Assembly: GCA_002162955.1 (NCBI GenBank)
Contig: MABD01000024.1
Span: 1-64,000 of the forward strand
Source of the DNA: Gammaproteobacteria bacterium 45_16_T64
GTDB lineage: Bacteria; Pseudomonadota; Gammaproteobacteria; Pseudomonadales; Ketobacteraceae
DNA length: 64,000 bases
Direction: 5' to 3'
Each line of letters opens with the position of its first letter. Within the stretch, counting starts at the first letter, position 1. Both the position numbers and the translations under genes were made by a program. Shown here piece after piece: positions 23,303 through 32,525 of the stretch. A model generated the notes under the pieces. The model saw nothing but the letters and a program-made list of their open reading frames with translations. It was not told the origin of the DNA and searched no databases.

Positions 23303-26300
23303 ATGAGTATTCGTTCAGTGATGGGTGATATTTCAATTCGCAATAAAATACTACTTTTTAATTCCTTTGCGTTAATTACTACGTTTCTGGTGTTGATGGT
23401 GTTTTCTGTGGGTGCCATCAACAGCAGCAAAGAGATCTCCACGCAGCAGCAGGCTTTGGTAAAACAAAATCTCGTTAGGCAGATAAATTACCGTTTTGGT
23501 GAGGTGCGGTATTGGGTCTTGGATCTTGCGGTAAGCTGGCTAAATGAATCAGAAGATAAACTTGAAGAGCATGCAGAAGCGTTACGCACCTTACTGGTAG
23601 ATCTTGCGGTTGATGAACCTGCGTTGGCCGACGAGTTACAGCACTCGTTGGAGGAATACATTGAGATTAACTTGGAAGCGGTTGATTCCTATGTCGATGG
23701 GAACCGGGTGCAAGGGAACTCACTGGTGAGCCGGGGAAGAGCGCTTGCGAGTTCTAAGAATGATGAGATTCAAATTTTACTCAAAGATCTGGATAACAAG
23801 GTAAATCTGTCAGGTGAGAAGATCGTTAATGCGAATGAGGTCCTCATTAATATTGTCATAGGTGCAGCCATTATGGTGTTATTAATTGGTGTTGCGTCTG
23901 CGTTTGGCCTAGCTCATCTTATCACCACACCGCTAACTTATGCAGTAGCGATTGCTGAACGTATTGCGACAGGGGACTTGAGTGAAGAAGTTACTGTTAC
24001 CAGTAATGATGAGACCGGTAAACTATTGTCGGCGTTGGGTATTATGCAAACTGATTTACGGAACAGGATTGACGCAGAAAGGGAGACTGGGAAGTTAAAT
24101 GCACTCGTGCGTCAAGCGCTTGATGATGTCAGCAGTGGTGTGATGGTGACTGACGAAAACATGAATATTATTTATCTCAATGAGGCCAATAAACAGCTTT
24201 TCGTCGAAGGTAAAGATGAGATAAAGAAAGCACTAACAACATTTGATCCGGAGGCGTTACTGGGGCAGCCAGTGTACCTGCTAGATGTTGAGCCTGTAGG
24301 CCAGAAACTTATACTCGAGTCGATAGATCATATGGATGAGACCTATGTATCGGAAGTTGAGTGGGGGGAGCTGACTCTTAGGCGAAAAATGAAAGCAGTA
24401 ATAGACGAAGAAGGTAGAAATTGTGGGTTGGTTGTTGAGTGGATTAATCGTAGTGATGAAGTAAAAAGAGAAAAAGATCGCCGTGAGCGAGAAGAGAAAG
24501 AACGGGAAATGAAGGAGAGAGCGGCCACGGAAACAAGTGCTAGAGTACGTGAGGCATTGGATAATGTATCTACGAGTTCGCTCATTGTGGACGAAAATTA
24601 TAATGTTATTTATGCCAACAAGGCATCGAAGGAGATGCTTAAAAACCTGGGAGATTCAACATCTGGTGTAGGCAATAGGCTTCGTCTTGAACTCCTGCTT
24701 GGGCGCCCACTAGACATTATTAAGCCTGGCTTGACTGATGCGATTAAAACCAACGCCGATGGCGAACATTGCATAAATAAGCAAACATTTCGAATAATCG
24801 TTAATCCCGTCGAGGTTAACGGTCGGTCGCTTGGTTTTGTGCTTGAGTGGGTGGATCGTACGGCACAGTTATCCATCGAAAAGGAAGTAGATCAATTGGT
24901 GGTTGCTGCCTCCCAAGGTGATTTTAGCCATACTATTAACGAGATTGGAAAAACGGGGTTCTATTTGACGTTGGGCCGAGGGCTAAATCGGTTGCTGAGC
25001 ATAACTGATGCTGGGGTTAACGATGTATTGCGAGTACTATCCGCAATATCTAAAGGCGATTTAACGCAAACGATTGATGATGACTACCAAGGAACTTTCT
25101 TACAGTTAAAGGAGCATTCTAATCATACCGTGAGCCAACTCACCGAGGTGATGAACGATATAGGTGAAATGATTGATGCAGCGAATGCGGGTAATTTCTC
25201 CGGACACATTGATGTTACCGATAAACAAGGATTTTTTAAGTCCCTTAGTCATAGCCTAAACGTGCTAATGCAAACGACTGATGCCGGTGTAGGAGATGTG
25301 TTACGGGTGCTATCCGCCATCGCTGAGGGGGACTTAACCCAAACGATTGATGACGATTATCAAGGCACTTTTTTGCAACTGAAAGATTACTCTAATCATA
25401 CCGTGAGACAACTTACCGAGGTAATGAACGATATTGGCGAGATGATTAGCGCAGCCAATGCAGGTAATTTCACAGGACAAATAGATGTTGTTGATAAACA
25501 AGGCTTCTTTAGGTCCCTCAGTGATAATCTGAATGTGTTGATGCGTACGACCGACGCAGGCGTCGGTGATGTCTTGCGTGTGTTATCCGCCATTGCAGAA
25601 GGGGACTTAACTCAAACGATTGATGCTCACTATGAAGGAACATTTTTGCAATTAAAGGAGTATTCTAATCACACAGTGAGACAACTTACCGAAGTGATGA
25701 ATGAAATTGGTGAGGTGATTGATAAGGCCAATTCCGGTGATTTTACGGGGAACATTGATGTTGTCGATAAGCAGGGTTTTTTTAAATCACTCAGTGAGAA
25801 CTTGAATGTATTGATGCGCACCACTGATGCTGGTGTGGGCGATGTACTGCGGGTATTGTCTGCTATTGCCGAGGGTGACTTAACCCAGACGATTGATGCT
25901 CATTATCAAGGGACTTTCTTACAATTGAAAGAATATTCAAATCATACAGTGGGGCAGCTTAAAGAGGTGATGAACGATATTGGCGCGGTGATTAATGCGG
26001 CCAATGCGGGTAATTTTACGGGAAAAATTGATGTTGTCGATAAGCAGGGGTTCTTTAAATCACTCAGTGAGAACCTGAATGTATTGATGCGCACTACTGA
26101 TGCCGGTGTAGGTGATGTATTGCGGGTGCTATCTGCCATTGCAGAAGGGGACTTAACCCAAACGATTGATGATGATTATCAGGGGACTTTTTTACAACTG
26201 AAAGAATACTCAAACAATACCGTAAGGCAACTCACTGAGGTGATGCATGATATTGATGAAATGATTAACGCAGCCAATGCCGGAAATTTCGCGGGCCAGG

Positions 26301-27271
26301 TTGACGTTACCGATAGAGAAGGGTTCTTTAGATCGCTTGGTGATAATTTGAATGCATTGATGCGAACCACTGAAGGTGGTCTCACCGACATATTAAGGGT
26401 ATTGAGTGGCATTACCCGAGGTGACTTAAAACAGAATATCACCCAGGATTATGAGGGTTTGTTTGGCCAACTCAAGCGAGATGCAAACAATACGGTAAGC
26501 AAGCTGACAGAGGTCATTGGGTCAATACTTGAAGGTTCTGTCGAAATATCGAAAGGTACCGATAGAATATCCGTGAATAGCAAAGAACTTATCCATGGCA
26601 TAGAAACGCAAACGTCATCACTTAATAACACGTCAGAGAATATGGAAGCAATGACGTCAATCAATGATCAAAGTATTGTTACTGCTGAAGAGGCAAGTTT
26701 GATGACCAAAAATGCTCAACATTGCGCTCGTGATGGTGGTGAAGTGCTGGGGCGAGCGATCGGGGCGATTGATAAAGTTAAGTTATCGAGCCGTAAAATA
26801 TCTGACATTATTGGTGTTATTGATGAAATTGCTTTTCAGACGAACCTGTTAGCGCTTAACGCCGCTGTTGAGGCTGCTAGAGCAGGTGAGCATGGTAGAG
26901 GTTTTGCGGTTGTTGCAGCGGAGGTGAGGACTTTATCGCAGCGGAGTTCACTGGCGGCTAAAGATATTAACGATCTCATTAGTACCTCTCTTGATGAGGT
27001 AGAAGATAGCGTTTTACTGGTGAATCAATCGGGTGAGTCTCTTGATGAAATCGTCAAGTCAGTAACAAAGGCATCGGAGTTAATGGATGATATTAACCAA
27101 ATGACAAAAAATCAAAATACCCAAGTCATTGCGGTTAACTCCGCTATTTCGGATATGGAATGTCTTATGAAAAAGAATGTGAACTTAGTTGATGAGGCTT
27201 CCTCTGCTAGCGTAGATATGAAGAATGAAACCCAAAAGATGATCGGTCAGGTGAGGATTTTTAATTGCTGA
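23303..27271 (+). CDS. Methyl-accepting chemotaxis protein with two PAS domains and a tandem poly-HAMP array
   Basis: From ATG 23303 (aaggg upstream) this is a 1322-residue transducer. It has TM1 at about residues 17-38, a periplasmic helix domain to about 180, TM2 about 182-207, a HAMP to about 260, and PAS-like domains at about 265-390 and 415-530 (each with [12 protein letters not shown] or [12 protein letters not shown]). From 530 to about 1075 it has six repeats of 91 residues, each holding [17 protein letters not shown] and an [13 protein letters not shown] segment, i.e. paired HAMP units. The C-terminal signalling hairpin has its tip at about residue 1173 ([20 protein letters not shown]). 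No CheR/CheB tether pentapeptide is present at the C-terminus. No chemotaxis operon adjoins. It would relay a signal to CheA. Confidence 0.9.
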   Translation: MSIRSVMGDISIRNKILLFNSFALITTFLVLMVFSVGAINSSKEISTQQQALVKQNLVRQINYRFGEVRYWVLDLAVSWLNESEDKLEEHAEALRTLLVDLAVDEPALADELQHSLEEYIEINLEAVDSYVDGNRVQGNSLVSRGRALASSKNDEIQILLKDLDNKVNLSGEKIVNANEVLINIVIGAAIMVLLIGVASAFGLAHLITTPLTYAVAIAERIATGDLSEEVTVTSNDETGKLLSALGIMQTDLRNRIDAERETGKLNALVRQALDDVSSGVMVTDENMNIIYLNEANKQLFVEGKDEIKKALTTFDPEALLGQPVYLLDVEPVGQKLILESIDHMDETYVSEVEWGELTLRRKMKAVIDEEGRNCGLVVEWINRSDEVKREKDRREREEKEREMKERAATETSARVREALDNVSTSSLIVDENYNVIYANKASKEMLKNLGDSTSGVGNRLRLELLLGRPLDIIKPGLTDAIKTNADGEHCINKQTFRIIVNPVEVNGRSLGFVLEWVDRTAQLSIEKEVDQLVVAASQGDFSHTINEIGKTGFYLTLGRGLNRLLSITDAGVNDVLRVLSAISKGDLTQTIDDDYQGTFLQLKEHSNHTVSQLTEVMNDIGEMIDAANAGNFSGHIDVTDKQGFFKSLSHSLNVLMQTTDAGVGDVLRVLSAIAEGDLTQTIDDDYQGTFLQLKDYSNHTVRQLTEVMNDIGEMISAANAGNFTGQIDVVDKQGFFRSLSDNLNVLMRTTDAGVGDVLRVLSAIAEGDLTQTIDAHYEGTFLQLKEYSNHTVRQLTEVMNEIGEVIDKANSGDFTGNIDVVDKQGFFKSLSENLNVLMRTTDAGVGDVLRVLSAIAEGDLTQTIDAHYQGTFLQLKEYSNHTVGQLKEVMNDIGAVINAANAGNFTGKIDVVDKQGFFKSLSENLNVLMRTTDAGVGDVLRVLSAIAEGDLTQTIDDDYQGTFLQLKEYSNNTVRQLTEVMHDIDEMINAANAGNFAGQVDVTDREGFFRSLGDNLNALMRTTEGGLTDILRVLSGITRGDLKQNITQDYEGLFGQLKRDANNTVSKLTEVIGSILEGSVEISKGTDRISVNSKELIHGIETQTSSLNNTSENMEAMTSINDQSIVTAEEASLMTKNAQHCARDGGEVLGRAIGAIDKVKLSSRKISDIIGVIDEIAFQTNLLALNAAVEAARAGEHGRGFAVVAAEVRTLSQRSSLAAKDINDLISTSLDEVEDSVLLVNQSGESLDEIVKSVTKASELMDDINQMTKNQNTQVIAVNSAISDMECLMKKNVNLVDEASSASVDMKNETQKMIGQVRIFNC
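25004..26500 (+). repeat. Six tandem 273-bp repeats within the chemotaxis gene
   Basis: The codons for TDAGV-DVLRVL recur at exact 273-base spacing: 25004, 25277, 25550, 25823, 26096 and, diverged ([12 protein letters not shown]), 26369. Units 2 to 5 are close to each other in both DNA and protein, whereas the first and last are diverged, as expected when unequal crossing-over homogenises the middle of an array. Repeat number may vary between strains. Confidence 0.9.
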
Positions 27272-27318
27272 GAGCGTTCTTCGTTACACTAGTAGAATGT
27301 TCAATCTGATGGGGGGAA

Positions 27319-27349
27319 TATTAGGGCTCTGTTATTGAGAGCCCTAATA
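27319..27349. terminator. Perfect 12-bp hairpin between convergent genes
   Basis: TATTAGGGCTCT (27319-27330) and AGAGCCCTAATA (27338-27349) pair perfectly around gttattg. It lies between the stop of the chemotaxis gene and the convergent barrel remnant. There is no clear T run on either side, so it may be a bidirectional terminator or simply a 3' end stabiliser. Confidence 0.5.
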
Positions 27350-27359
27350 TAGGTACAGA

Positions 27360-27509
27360 TTAGAAGCTTAATTTGGCGCCAACACTGTATACGTATATGT
27401 CGGTTTCGATATCAAAACCGATGTCGAAACCGACAGGTTGAGCAGTATCAGTTGCGGAAATCTTGTGGACTTCATACTGTGCCACAAGTGAAAGCTGTTT
27501 ATTCAACAT
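27360..27509 (-). pseudogene. Tail of a second outer-membrane beta-barrel protein
   Basis: The frame reads LNKQLSLVAQYEV ... IETDIYVYSVGAKLSF and stops. The alternating pattern and the terminal Phe are those of the last strands of an OmpA/OmpX-type barrel, and resemble the last strands of the adjacent gene. Upstream in the same frame the sequence reads KKTGNGIGAEL, which overlaps the end of the neighbouring gene in another frame. It is best read as the remnant of a tandem barrel paralogue whose front was lost. A weak SD (aggag) before ATG 27509 would allow a 49-residue peptide, but that could not form a barrel. Confidence 0.5.
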
Positions 27510-27528
27510 GAGCTCTGCTCCTATGCCG

Positions 27529-28101
27529 TTACCAGTCTTCTTGATCGTCGCTTTGTCCTAGTGGGAATTGCACGGAGAAATTGATTCCCCCAACGGAGTA
27601 ATCTCCCGTATTCACCAATTGAATGTACTCGAGATTAAATTCAACATCGTCAGCATTTACGTATCCAATGCCGGCGCCATAGGAAAAGCTACTGTCTTCC
27701 AGCTTCACGTCAATGTCTGTCCCGTTAGATGTGGATTCTCCACTCAGGGTTGCCTTTGATAGTCCGGCGAGACCATAGAGCGTTACAAGGTTCACGTCGA
27801 TCTGTGGACGTATATAGGCTGAAACGTAATGATCTAATGTAACGTCAATATCGTACACTACGTCATTGAGAGTGTATTCGGTTTCATATGACCCAAGACC
27901 CAGGCCTATACGGGATTCGACTGCCACATTGTCGAAAATGCGATAACCAAAGAGGACTCCTGCAGCGTTGACTTCGGTATCAAAAGACTCGTCCGACTCT
28001 AATTGATATGCACCCCATTGTGCGCCGAGATAAAAATCAGAACTGGCTTGAAGTGAAAATGCTTGGAGCATGAAGATAATGGCTACTACGATCCGTGTCA
28101 T
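27529..28101 (-). CDS. Small outer-membrane beta-barrel protein
   Basis: This 190-residue protein has a signal peptide (TRIVVAIIFMLQAFSLQA, cleavage near residue 19) and then about eight amphipathic strands: FYLGAQWGAYQL, NAAGVLFGYRIF, VAVESRIGLGLG, HYVSAYIRPQ, VTLYGLAGLSKA, FSYGAGIGYVN, VEFNLEYIQL, GINFSVQFPLG. That is the OmpX/OmpA-like outer_membrane_beta-barrel type. Instead of ending on Phe right after the last strand it runs on with QSDDQEDW, a tail read in a frame overlapping the following barrel remnant, so the original 3' end was probably altered by a deletion. Confidence 0.75.
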   Translation of the reverse strand: MTRIVVAIIFMLQAFSLQASSDFYLGAQWGAYQLESDESFDTEVNAAGVLFGYRIFDNVAVESRIGLGLGSYETEYTLNDVVYDIDVTLDHYVSAYIRPQIDVNLVTLYGLAGLSKATLSGESTSNGTDIDVKLEDSSFSYGAGIGYVNADDVEFNLEYIQLVNTGDYSVGGINFSVQFPLGQSDDQEDW

Positions 28102-28393
28102 ACTGCTGTCCTACCTATTTAGAATACTTTTTCGGGCGATTATCAGTCGAGGGGGAAAATAAAGCAATAGAGGAGCGAAAAGCCTAGGCTTAACCGTGCT
28201 GTCAATCATGGTATCTATGGAAAGCTGCTTGATTATGTTGGGGCGCCAATACAGAGTTACTACCTAATGGGTAATTTTTGCCCTTTGTCTTGGTACTAAT
28301 TAACATTGATGGTGGATCTTATCGATTACAGTAGGCGTATTCACACACCTGCATCTAATGTAGTTCGGATGCTTTGAAGTTCTAGGATTTATT

Positions 28394-29047
28394 ATGCCAG
28401 ATAATTTTTTTCATGTGCCTTTTCGTGATGAGCGTTGCGATGATCTCGCCCTTATGGATGCGAGTGCGGTCTCATCGTACAAGTATATCCCTCGCGCTCG
28501 ATGTGGTTTGGGTGTGCACGCATCTAATCAAAGTGCTTTTGACAATGCAACAAAGGGTACCTTCTCGGATATAAGTAACGGAGATACTTTATGGATTGCA
28601 GGGCATGGTGCGAAATACAGTAATGACAAAATTATTTGGTTGTCTGCTCAAGATAATCGAGTTGAGTTGAGCTCGGACGAGTTAGCAAAGTGGATTAAGG
28701 TGGAGCTAGCAGCGGCTAACGTGACAAATGTTAATTTCATTTTACTGATGTGCTTTAGCGCAAACAATTGGTTTGGTGGGGCATTTGGTGGGAAGTTTGC
28801 GTCGGCCCTTAAAAAACAAGGAATCACCGGTACGGTAAAGGGCTTTAAAGGCGTGGTGGACGACGCTGATTCTTTTCGGCTTGCCAGTGTTGGAGGAGCA
28901 AAATCAAAAGGATCTAGTCGAATCAGTTACGGATCGCATGTAGTGCTGAATGGCTTGATTCAGACCGTTACCTTTGGTCAAGCTGCTTATCACGAGGCGG
29001 CTTCGGGCTCTAACAATAACAGCGTGGTATATCCAATACCGAACTAG
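28394..29047 (+). CDS. Putative caspase-like (clan CD) cysteine peptidase domain protein
   Basis: This 217-residue protein has LWIAGHGAKYSND with His71 and, 49 residues later, FILLMCFSANN with Cys120, each at the end of a hydrophobic strand. This His-Gly-then-Cys arrangement with a following helix (FASALKKQGITG) is the clan CD plan seen in caspases and in the C80 autoprocessing domain of MARTX toxins, which also has an ELSSDELAKWI-like helix between. There is no signal peptide and no fused toxin. It stands alone, with 292 gene-free bases upstream. Peptidase activity and substrate are inferred from motif placement only. Confidence 0.5.
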   Translation: MPDNFFHVPFRDERCDDLALMDASAVSSYKYIPRARCGLGVHASNQSAFDNATKGTFSDISNGDTLWIAGHGAKYSNDKIIWLSAQDNRVELSSDELAKWIKVELAAANVTNVNFILLMCFSANNWFGGAFGGKFASALKKQGITGTVKGFKGVVDDADSFRLASVGGAKSKGSSRISYGSHVVLNGLIQTVTFGQAAYHEAASGSNNNSVVYPIPN

Positions 29048-29085
29048 TCGTAATTTTGATGAGAGCCTTGGTAAGTCCTCAATGG

Positions 29086-29955
29086 TTATTCAATAGAATA
29101 AGGTGCCGTACGATCGGTTAATCGACGATTTGTATCACTGGCTTGAAGTTGGCGTAGATAGGATATTTGTTGGTTAATGGCGGCGGCGACTAGTTCTCGC
29201 AACTGCCATTGAGCTTCCTTATATGGAATCTTGTTTTCAGGGTTAACCCTATATTGCACTGTTTGGATGGGGTCGCCGATCTGATAATAAAATCGTTCAG
29301 ATTTCGGATAGGGTGTGCCGAACAAGCCACTAACCAGGGGAGGGATAACGTCACCATGGCGTAGGAAGCGTTCATTAATGCCTGTTTTATCCAACAATGT
29401 ACCTGCCCAAGTTGCCATCACATCGTCTGCATCAATATGAATATCGTAACAGTCATCTCCTCCGACAGACGCTACGGGTAGTATTGGGTATCCATGTTCA
29501 ATAGCGAGGCGAGCAAAACCGGTCCGCTGTTTCCAGGTTAACTGATACTTCTCGTGTTTACGTTTAAAAACTTCACGGCCACCGCCGGGAAATACCAAGA
29601 TCCATTCGCCGTTTTCCATAAGTTTAGCGCAGTTCTCTTTCGTTCCTTCAACACAGCCATAGTCAAAAAAGCGCTTCCCCCAAGGCATTGTAAAGTGAAA
29701 ACTGTCGGCTAATATTCTTAGGTGCTTGTTCGTTTTTAGATAGAATTCTTCCACGAGCAATGGAACGTCAATCACGCCATACAAGGAATGGTTGGCGACC
29801 AGTAGCCCGGGGGAGTCAGGGTCTATCTGCTCGAATCCAAAAAAACGTGGGCTGTGCCAAAAGCGTTGTATTGACGTTGCCACGCGTGAGCGGCTTTTGG
29901 GTTTGAAATCTAATACATCAGGTATTGTAAATAGGGCCACTTCACGCAATTCCAT
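29086..29955 (-). CDS. Lysophospholipid/diacylglycerol acyltransferase-like protein
   Basis: This 289-residue protein shows the MGAT-like branch of the PlsC superfamily: LLVANHSLYGVIDVPLL (the NHS...D acyl-acceptor/catalytic block around residues 49-65), a GCVEGTKENC stretch, VFPGGGREVFKRKHEKYQL (the PGG-RE motif around 120) and LPVASVGGDDCYDI. It would transfer acyl chains to a lipid or glycerol acceptor at the membrane. A Leu/Trp-rich rather than spanning N-terminus suggests peripheral attachment. Specific substrate unknown. Confidence 0.75.
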   Translation of the reverse strand: MELREVALFTIPDVLDFKPKSRSRVATSIQRFWHSPRFFGFEQIDPDSPGLLVANHSLYGVIDVPLLVEEFYLKTNKHLRILADSFHFTMPWGKRFFDYGCVEGTKENCAKLMENGEWILVFPGGGREVFKRKHEKYQLTWKQRTGFARLAIEHGYPILPVASVGGDDCYDIHIDADDVMATWAGTLLDKTGINERFLRHGDVIPPLVSGLFGTPYPKSERFYYQIGDPIQTVQYRVNPENKIPYKEAQWQLRELVAAAINQQISYLRQLQASDTNRRLTDRTAPYSIE

Positions 29956-30179
29956 TATCCAGTTTCTTTGTGTACATGCTACCTAGCAAATGGGCAGGGG
30001 TGGGAGCGATGATTGGGCACGTGAGTTGTTCCGCGTGTGAACAACTTCGAAGATCAGTAGTGTTGCGAGCCTGGCAGATATTGGCCTTTGTATCAGCAAC
30101 TCAACCCTTTTTGATCTACGCTCTTGTTAGTAGGTCTTTTTATTGAAAGTCCCCATGTGAGTTTTATGAGCGGTGTCAA

Positions 30180-31016
30180 TTGATGATTGATGATGAGTTA
30201 GAACAACTAGAGCAGGTCTACCAGTTAGTGGTCAACTATCTCGTGGAATACAGCTTTCAGGTGGTTGGTGCGTTCATTATTCTGGGTATAGGCCTTCTTG
30301 CGGCTAAGCTACTTTCAAGTGCTGTTGTCAGGTTGCTGCAACGCAGGCATGTTGATGTTACGTTGACAGGCTTTATGGGAAGCGTAACAAAGATACTGGT
30401 CCTTACGTGCTTCGTTATTATTAGCTTAGGCAAATTTGGCATTACGGTTGCGCCCTTTGTCGCAGCATTAGGCGCTGCTACCTTTGGTGCTGGGCTTGCG
30501 TTACAAGGCCCGGTCTCAAATTACGGCGCAGGGTTGGCTATTATTCTTTCGCGAACGTTCACGATTGGCGATACGGTGACTGTTAACGGATGCTCGGGTA
30601 TTGTTAAAGATATTCGGTTGGCACACACGTTGTTAGAAACTGAAGATGCTGAAATTATTACGATTCCCAATAAGCAAATTATCGGGGAAGTCATTCATAA
30701 TTCTTTTTCCAGTAAAGTCGTGGAGTCAACCATTGGAATTGATTATGCGGCGTCACCTGAATTGGCGATTCAAACTATAAAAAACGTGTTGGAAGAAAAC
30801 GCCAGTGTAAGTAAAGAGCCTAGTTTTCAAGTGGGCATTGATAGTTTTGGTGATTTCTCAATTGCGATAGGATTACGTTATTGGGTACCAATGGGAGCGT
30901 ATTTTGAAAGTAAGTATCAGGTAAATTTGGCGGTGTTTGATGCGCTAAAGAGTAAAGGTATTAAGATACCCTTTCCGCGCCAGGATATTTATCTACATCA
31001 AAAAGAAAATGGGTGA
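30180..31016 (+). CDS. Small-conductance mechanosensitive channel (MscS family)
   Basis: This 278-residue protein has three N-terminal helices, the third being the pore-lining glycine/alanine-rich AALGAATFGAGLALQGPVSN around residues 95-115. The beta domain follows (RTFTIGDTVTVNGCSGIVKD, LETEDAEIITIPNKQIIGE), then the alpha/beta C-terminal domain. Length and motif order match MscS. It opens under membrane tension to release solutes during hypo-osmotic shock. Start at 30180 is the first of clustered ATGs; the ribosome-binding site is weak. Monocistronic by its surroundings. Confidence 0.9.
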   Translation: MMIDDELEQLEQVYQLVVNYLVEYSFQVVGAFIILGIGLLAAKLLSSAVVRLLQRRHVDVTLTGFMGSVTKILVLTCFVIISLGKFGITVAPFVAALGAATFGAGLALQGPVSNYGAGLAIILSRTFTIGDTVTVNGCSGIVKDIRLAHTLLETEDAEIITIPNKQIIGEVIHNSFSSKVVESTIGIDYAASPELAIQTIKNVLEENASVSKEPSFQVGIDSFGDFSIAIGLRYWVPMGAYFESKYQVNLAVFDALKSKGIKIPFPRQDIYLHQKENG

Positions 31017-31054
31017 GTGCACGGAATAGTGCACTCTAGTAATACATACGATTG

Positions 31055-31597
31055 TTATTCGAGTTCTACCGAGACGATATTTGTGACACCTTTTTGAAGG
31101 ACTATTTCCCCAGTTGCGTGAAACTCACCTTGCTTAGCTTGCACTTTTAAGTAGTAAACGCCGCTGTTGACTACAAAAGCGTTGGGAGAGAAACTGCTAA
31201 CAGCATCCTTATTTAGCCAGCCACTGTTATCCACTTTGTAAAAGTACTGTGTGCTCGCCATGTCCGCGCCACTGTCTCGGTGATAACCTAAAACGCGCAC
31301 CATCGTCATGCCTTTGGGGTTTTTTTCTGTCTGAAGGGGGCGTATGAGACCAACCTCGTTGTTCATGCGTGTGGCTTCAGTGATTCGAAACCGTTCGGAG
31401 CTTTTGGAGTATTGTTGCTTTTTATGCTGGTAACCTGAACCGGCCGGCTCAGACGATTTGTTTTGTGAGTAAGAACCTAGATTGGACGGAAAGCTTCCGC
31501 CAGCGATATCTGATACCGAGTCCGCAATTTGTTTTATTTCCATATTGGTGCAACCGACAGTTGCTACTAACATTGTACTTAAAATAAGAGTTCTCAT
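31055..31597 (-). CDS. Hypothetical lipoprotein
   Basis: This 180-residue protein begins with a short signal peptide and the lipobox VATVGC (Cys16). Then comes a Ser/Gln-rich linker (SYSQNKSSEPAGSGYQHKKQ), and the C-terminal half (about 85-180) is beta-rich with VRVLGYHRDSG, YFYKVDNSGWL, YYLKVQAKQGEFHATGEI and a final IVSVELE. No named family is recognised. It converges with the MscS gene across 38 bases. Confidence 0.6.
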   Translation of the reverse strand: MRTLILSTMLVATVGCTNMEIKQIADSVSDIAGGSFPSNLGSYSQNKSSEPAGSGYQHKKQQYSKSSERFRITEATRMNNEVGLIRPLQTEKNPKGMTMVRVLGYHRDSGADMASTQYFYKVDNSGWLNKDAVSSFSPNAFVVNSGVYYLKVQAKQGEFHATGEIVLQKGVTNIVSVELE

Positions 31598-31785
31598 TAG
31601 TCTATTCCTTAGATACGTTCAATTTGCGTCATTATAGAAGTAGGTTACTACCTTTGATTCCTGCCTCTGATCCTTACCGACACACGACCCAAAATCGCGT
31701 GTCGATTAGGGGTGCAAGCTACCAGGGCGGCAATGTTAAATCAATGAAGTGGGTCACGGTCCTGCTACGTACGGACTAGGGTTGG
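31598..31785. other. Intergenic region with an imperfect hairpin
   Basis: CGACACACG (31678-31686) can pair with CGCGTGTCG (about 31696-31704) with one mismatch. No gene is visible. The region is upstream of both the lipoprotein (minus strand) and the CheX gene (plus strand) and probably contains their promoters. Confidence 0.35.
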
Positions 31786-31899
31786 ATGAAAAACAACCGT
31801 TATCAAGTGCTGGGTGAGCTCGAAAAGGGTGGGGTTGCTCTTCAAAGCGCCGTGTCACAGGGCTTAGGGGAGAGATGGGACAGGGGTTCGCATACTTGA
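31786..31899 (+). CDS. Possible 37-residue small protein
   Basis: ATG 31786 has aggg only 4-5 bases upstream and encodes a hydrophilic peptide (NNRYQVLGELEKGGVALQ, then AVSQGLGERWDRG) before a stop at 31899. It is 48 bases upstream of the CheX start. Codon use is plausible, but there is no independent support, so it may be a chance frame. Confidence 0.25.
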   Translation: MKNNRYQVLGELEKGGVALQSAVSQGLGERWDRGSHT

Positions 31900-31947
31900 G
31901 GTTTGTTGGCTATTGTTTAAGTAATGTAACAAACGGGTAGCAAGAAT

Positions 31948-32418
31948 ATGAACATCGATTTCATCAATCCCTTCCTCCAGTCCATGTCAAACGTGATTGC
32001 CACTATGGCGAGCATAGAGTCGGTGCAGGGTGAAGTATCGCTTAAATTAGATGATGTTGCCCATGGTGATGTTACAGGTCTCATTGGAATGGTTGGTGAA
32101 AAAACCAAGGGCTCACTCGCAATTTCCTTTAAAAAGGAAGTTATCTTAGACATTACTTCTAGAATGCTCGGTGAGACGATCACTGAAATTAACGATGATG
32201 TTCTCGATTGCGTTGGTGAGATTACTAATATGGTCACGGGAGGTGCCAAAAACCTCTTGGCTGAAAAGGGGTTTGATTTTGATTTGGCCACGCCAGTGGT
32301 CATTAATGGAGAAAGTCATGATGTGGTCCACAAGTTTAAGGGGAATAAGATAACGATTCCTTTTAGCACAGAATATGGTGATTTTTTTGTAGAGATCTGT
32401 TTTGAGGATATTAAGTAA
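31948..32418 (+). CDS. CheX-family chemotaxis phosphatase
   Basis: This 156-residue protein matches CheX throughout: MNIDFINPFLQSMSNVI at the start, GLIGMVGEKTKGSLAISF, and the active helix VGEITNMVTGGAKN with the ExxN dyad Glu91/Asn94 that dephosphorylates CheY-P. It ends FVEICFEDIK. CheX works as a dimer in the cytoplasm and shortens chemotactic signals. It is not in a che operon; the gene lies between a lipoprotein and a GGDEF gene. The chemotaxis receptor at 23303 is 4.7 kb away. Confidence 0.9.
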   Translation: MNIDFINPFLQSMSNVIATMASIESVQGEVSLKLDDVAHGDVTGLIGMVGEKTKGSLAISFKKEVILDITSRMLGETITEINDDVLDCVGEITNMVTGGAKNLLAEKGFDFDLATPVVINGESHDVVHKFKGNKITIPFSTEYGDFFVEICFEDIK

Positions 32419-32525
32419 TTCGTAAACTTACGATAGCCCTCGAAAGGAGCTCCCTAACACGTTATGGACCAAAACAGGCTACACTTATTCCTATAAATTG
32501 AGGGATCATCACATGCGTTGTTAAT

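Noticed and set aside
25004-26500. Tandem repeats that could suggest a CRISPR or satellite array
   Set aside because: The unit is 273 bases, keeps reading frame and encodes HAMP segments of a chemotaxis protein, with no spacers.
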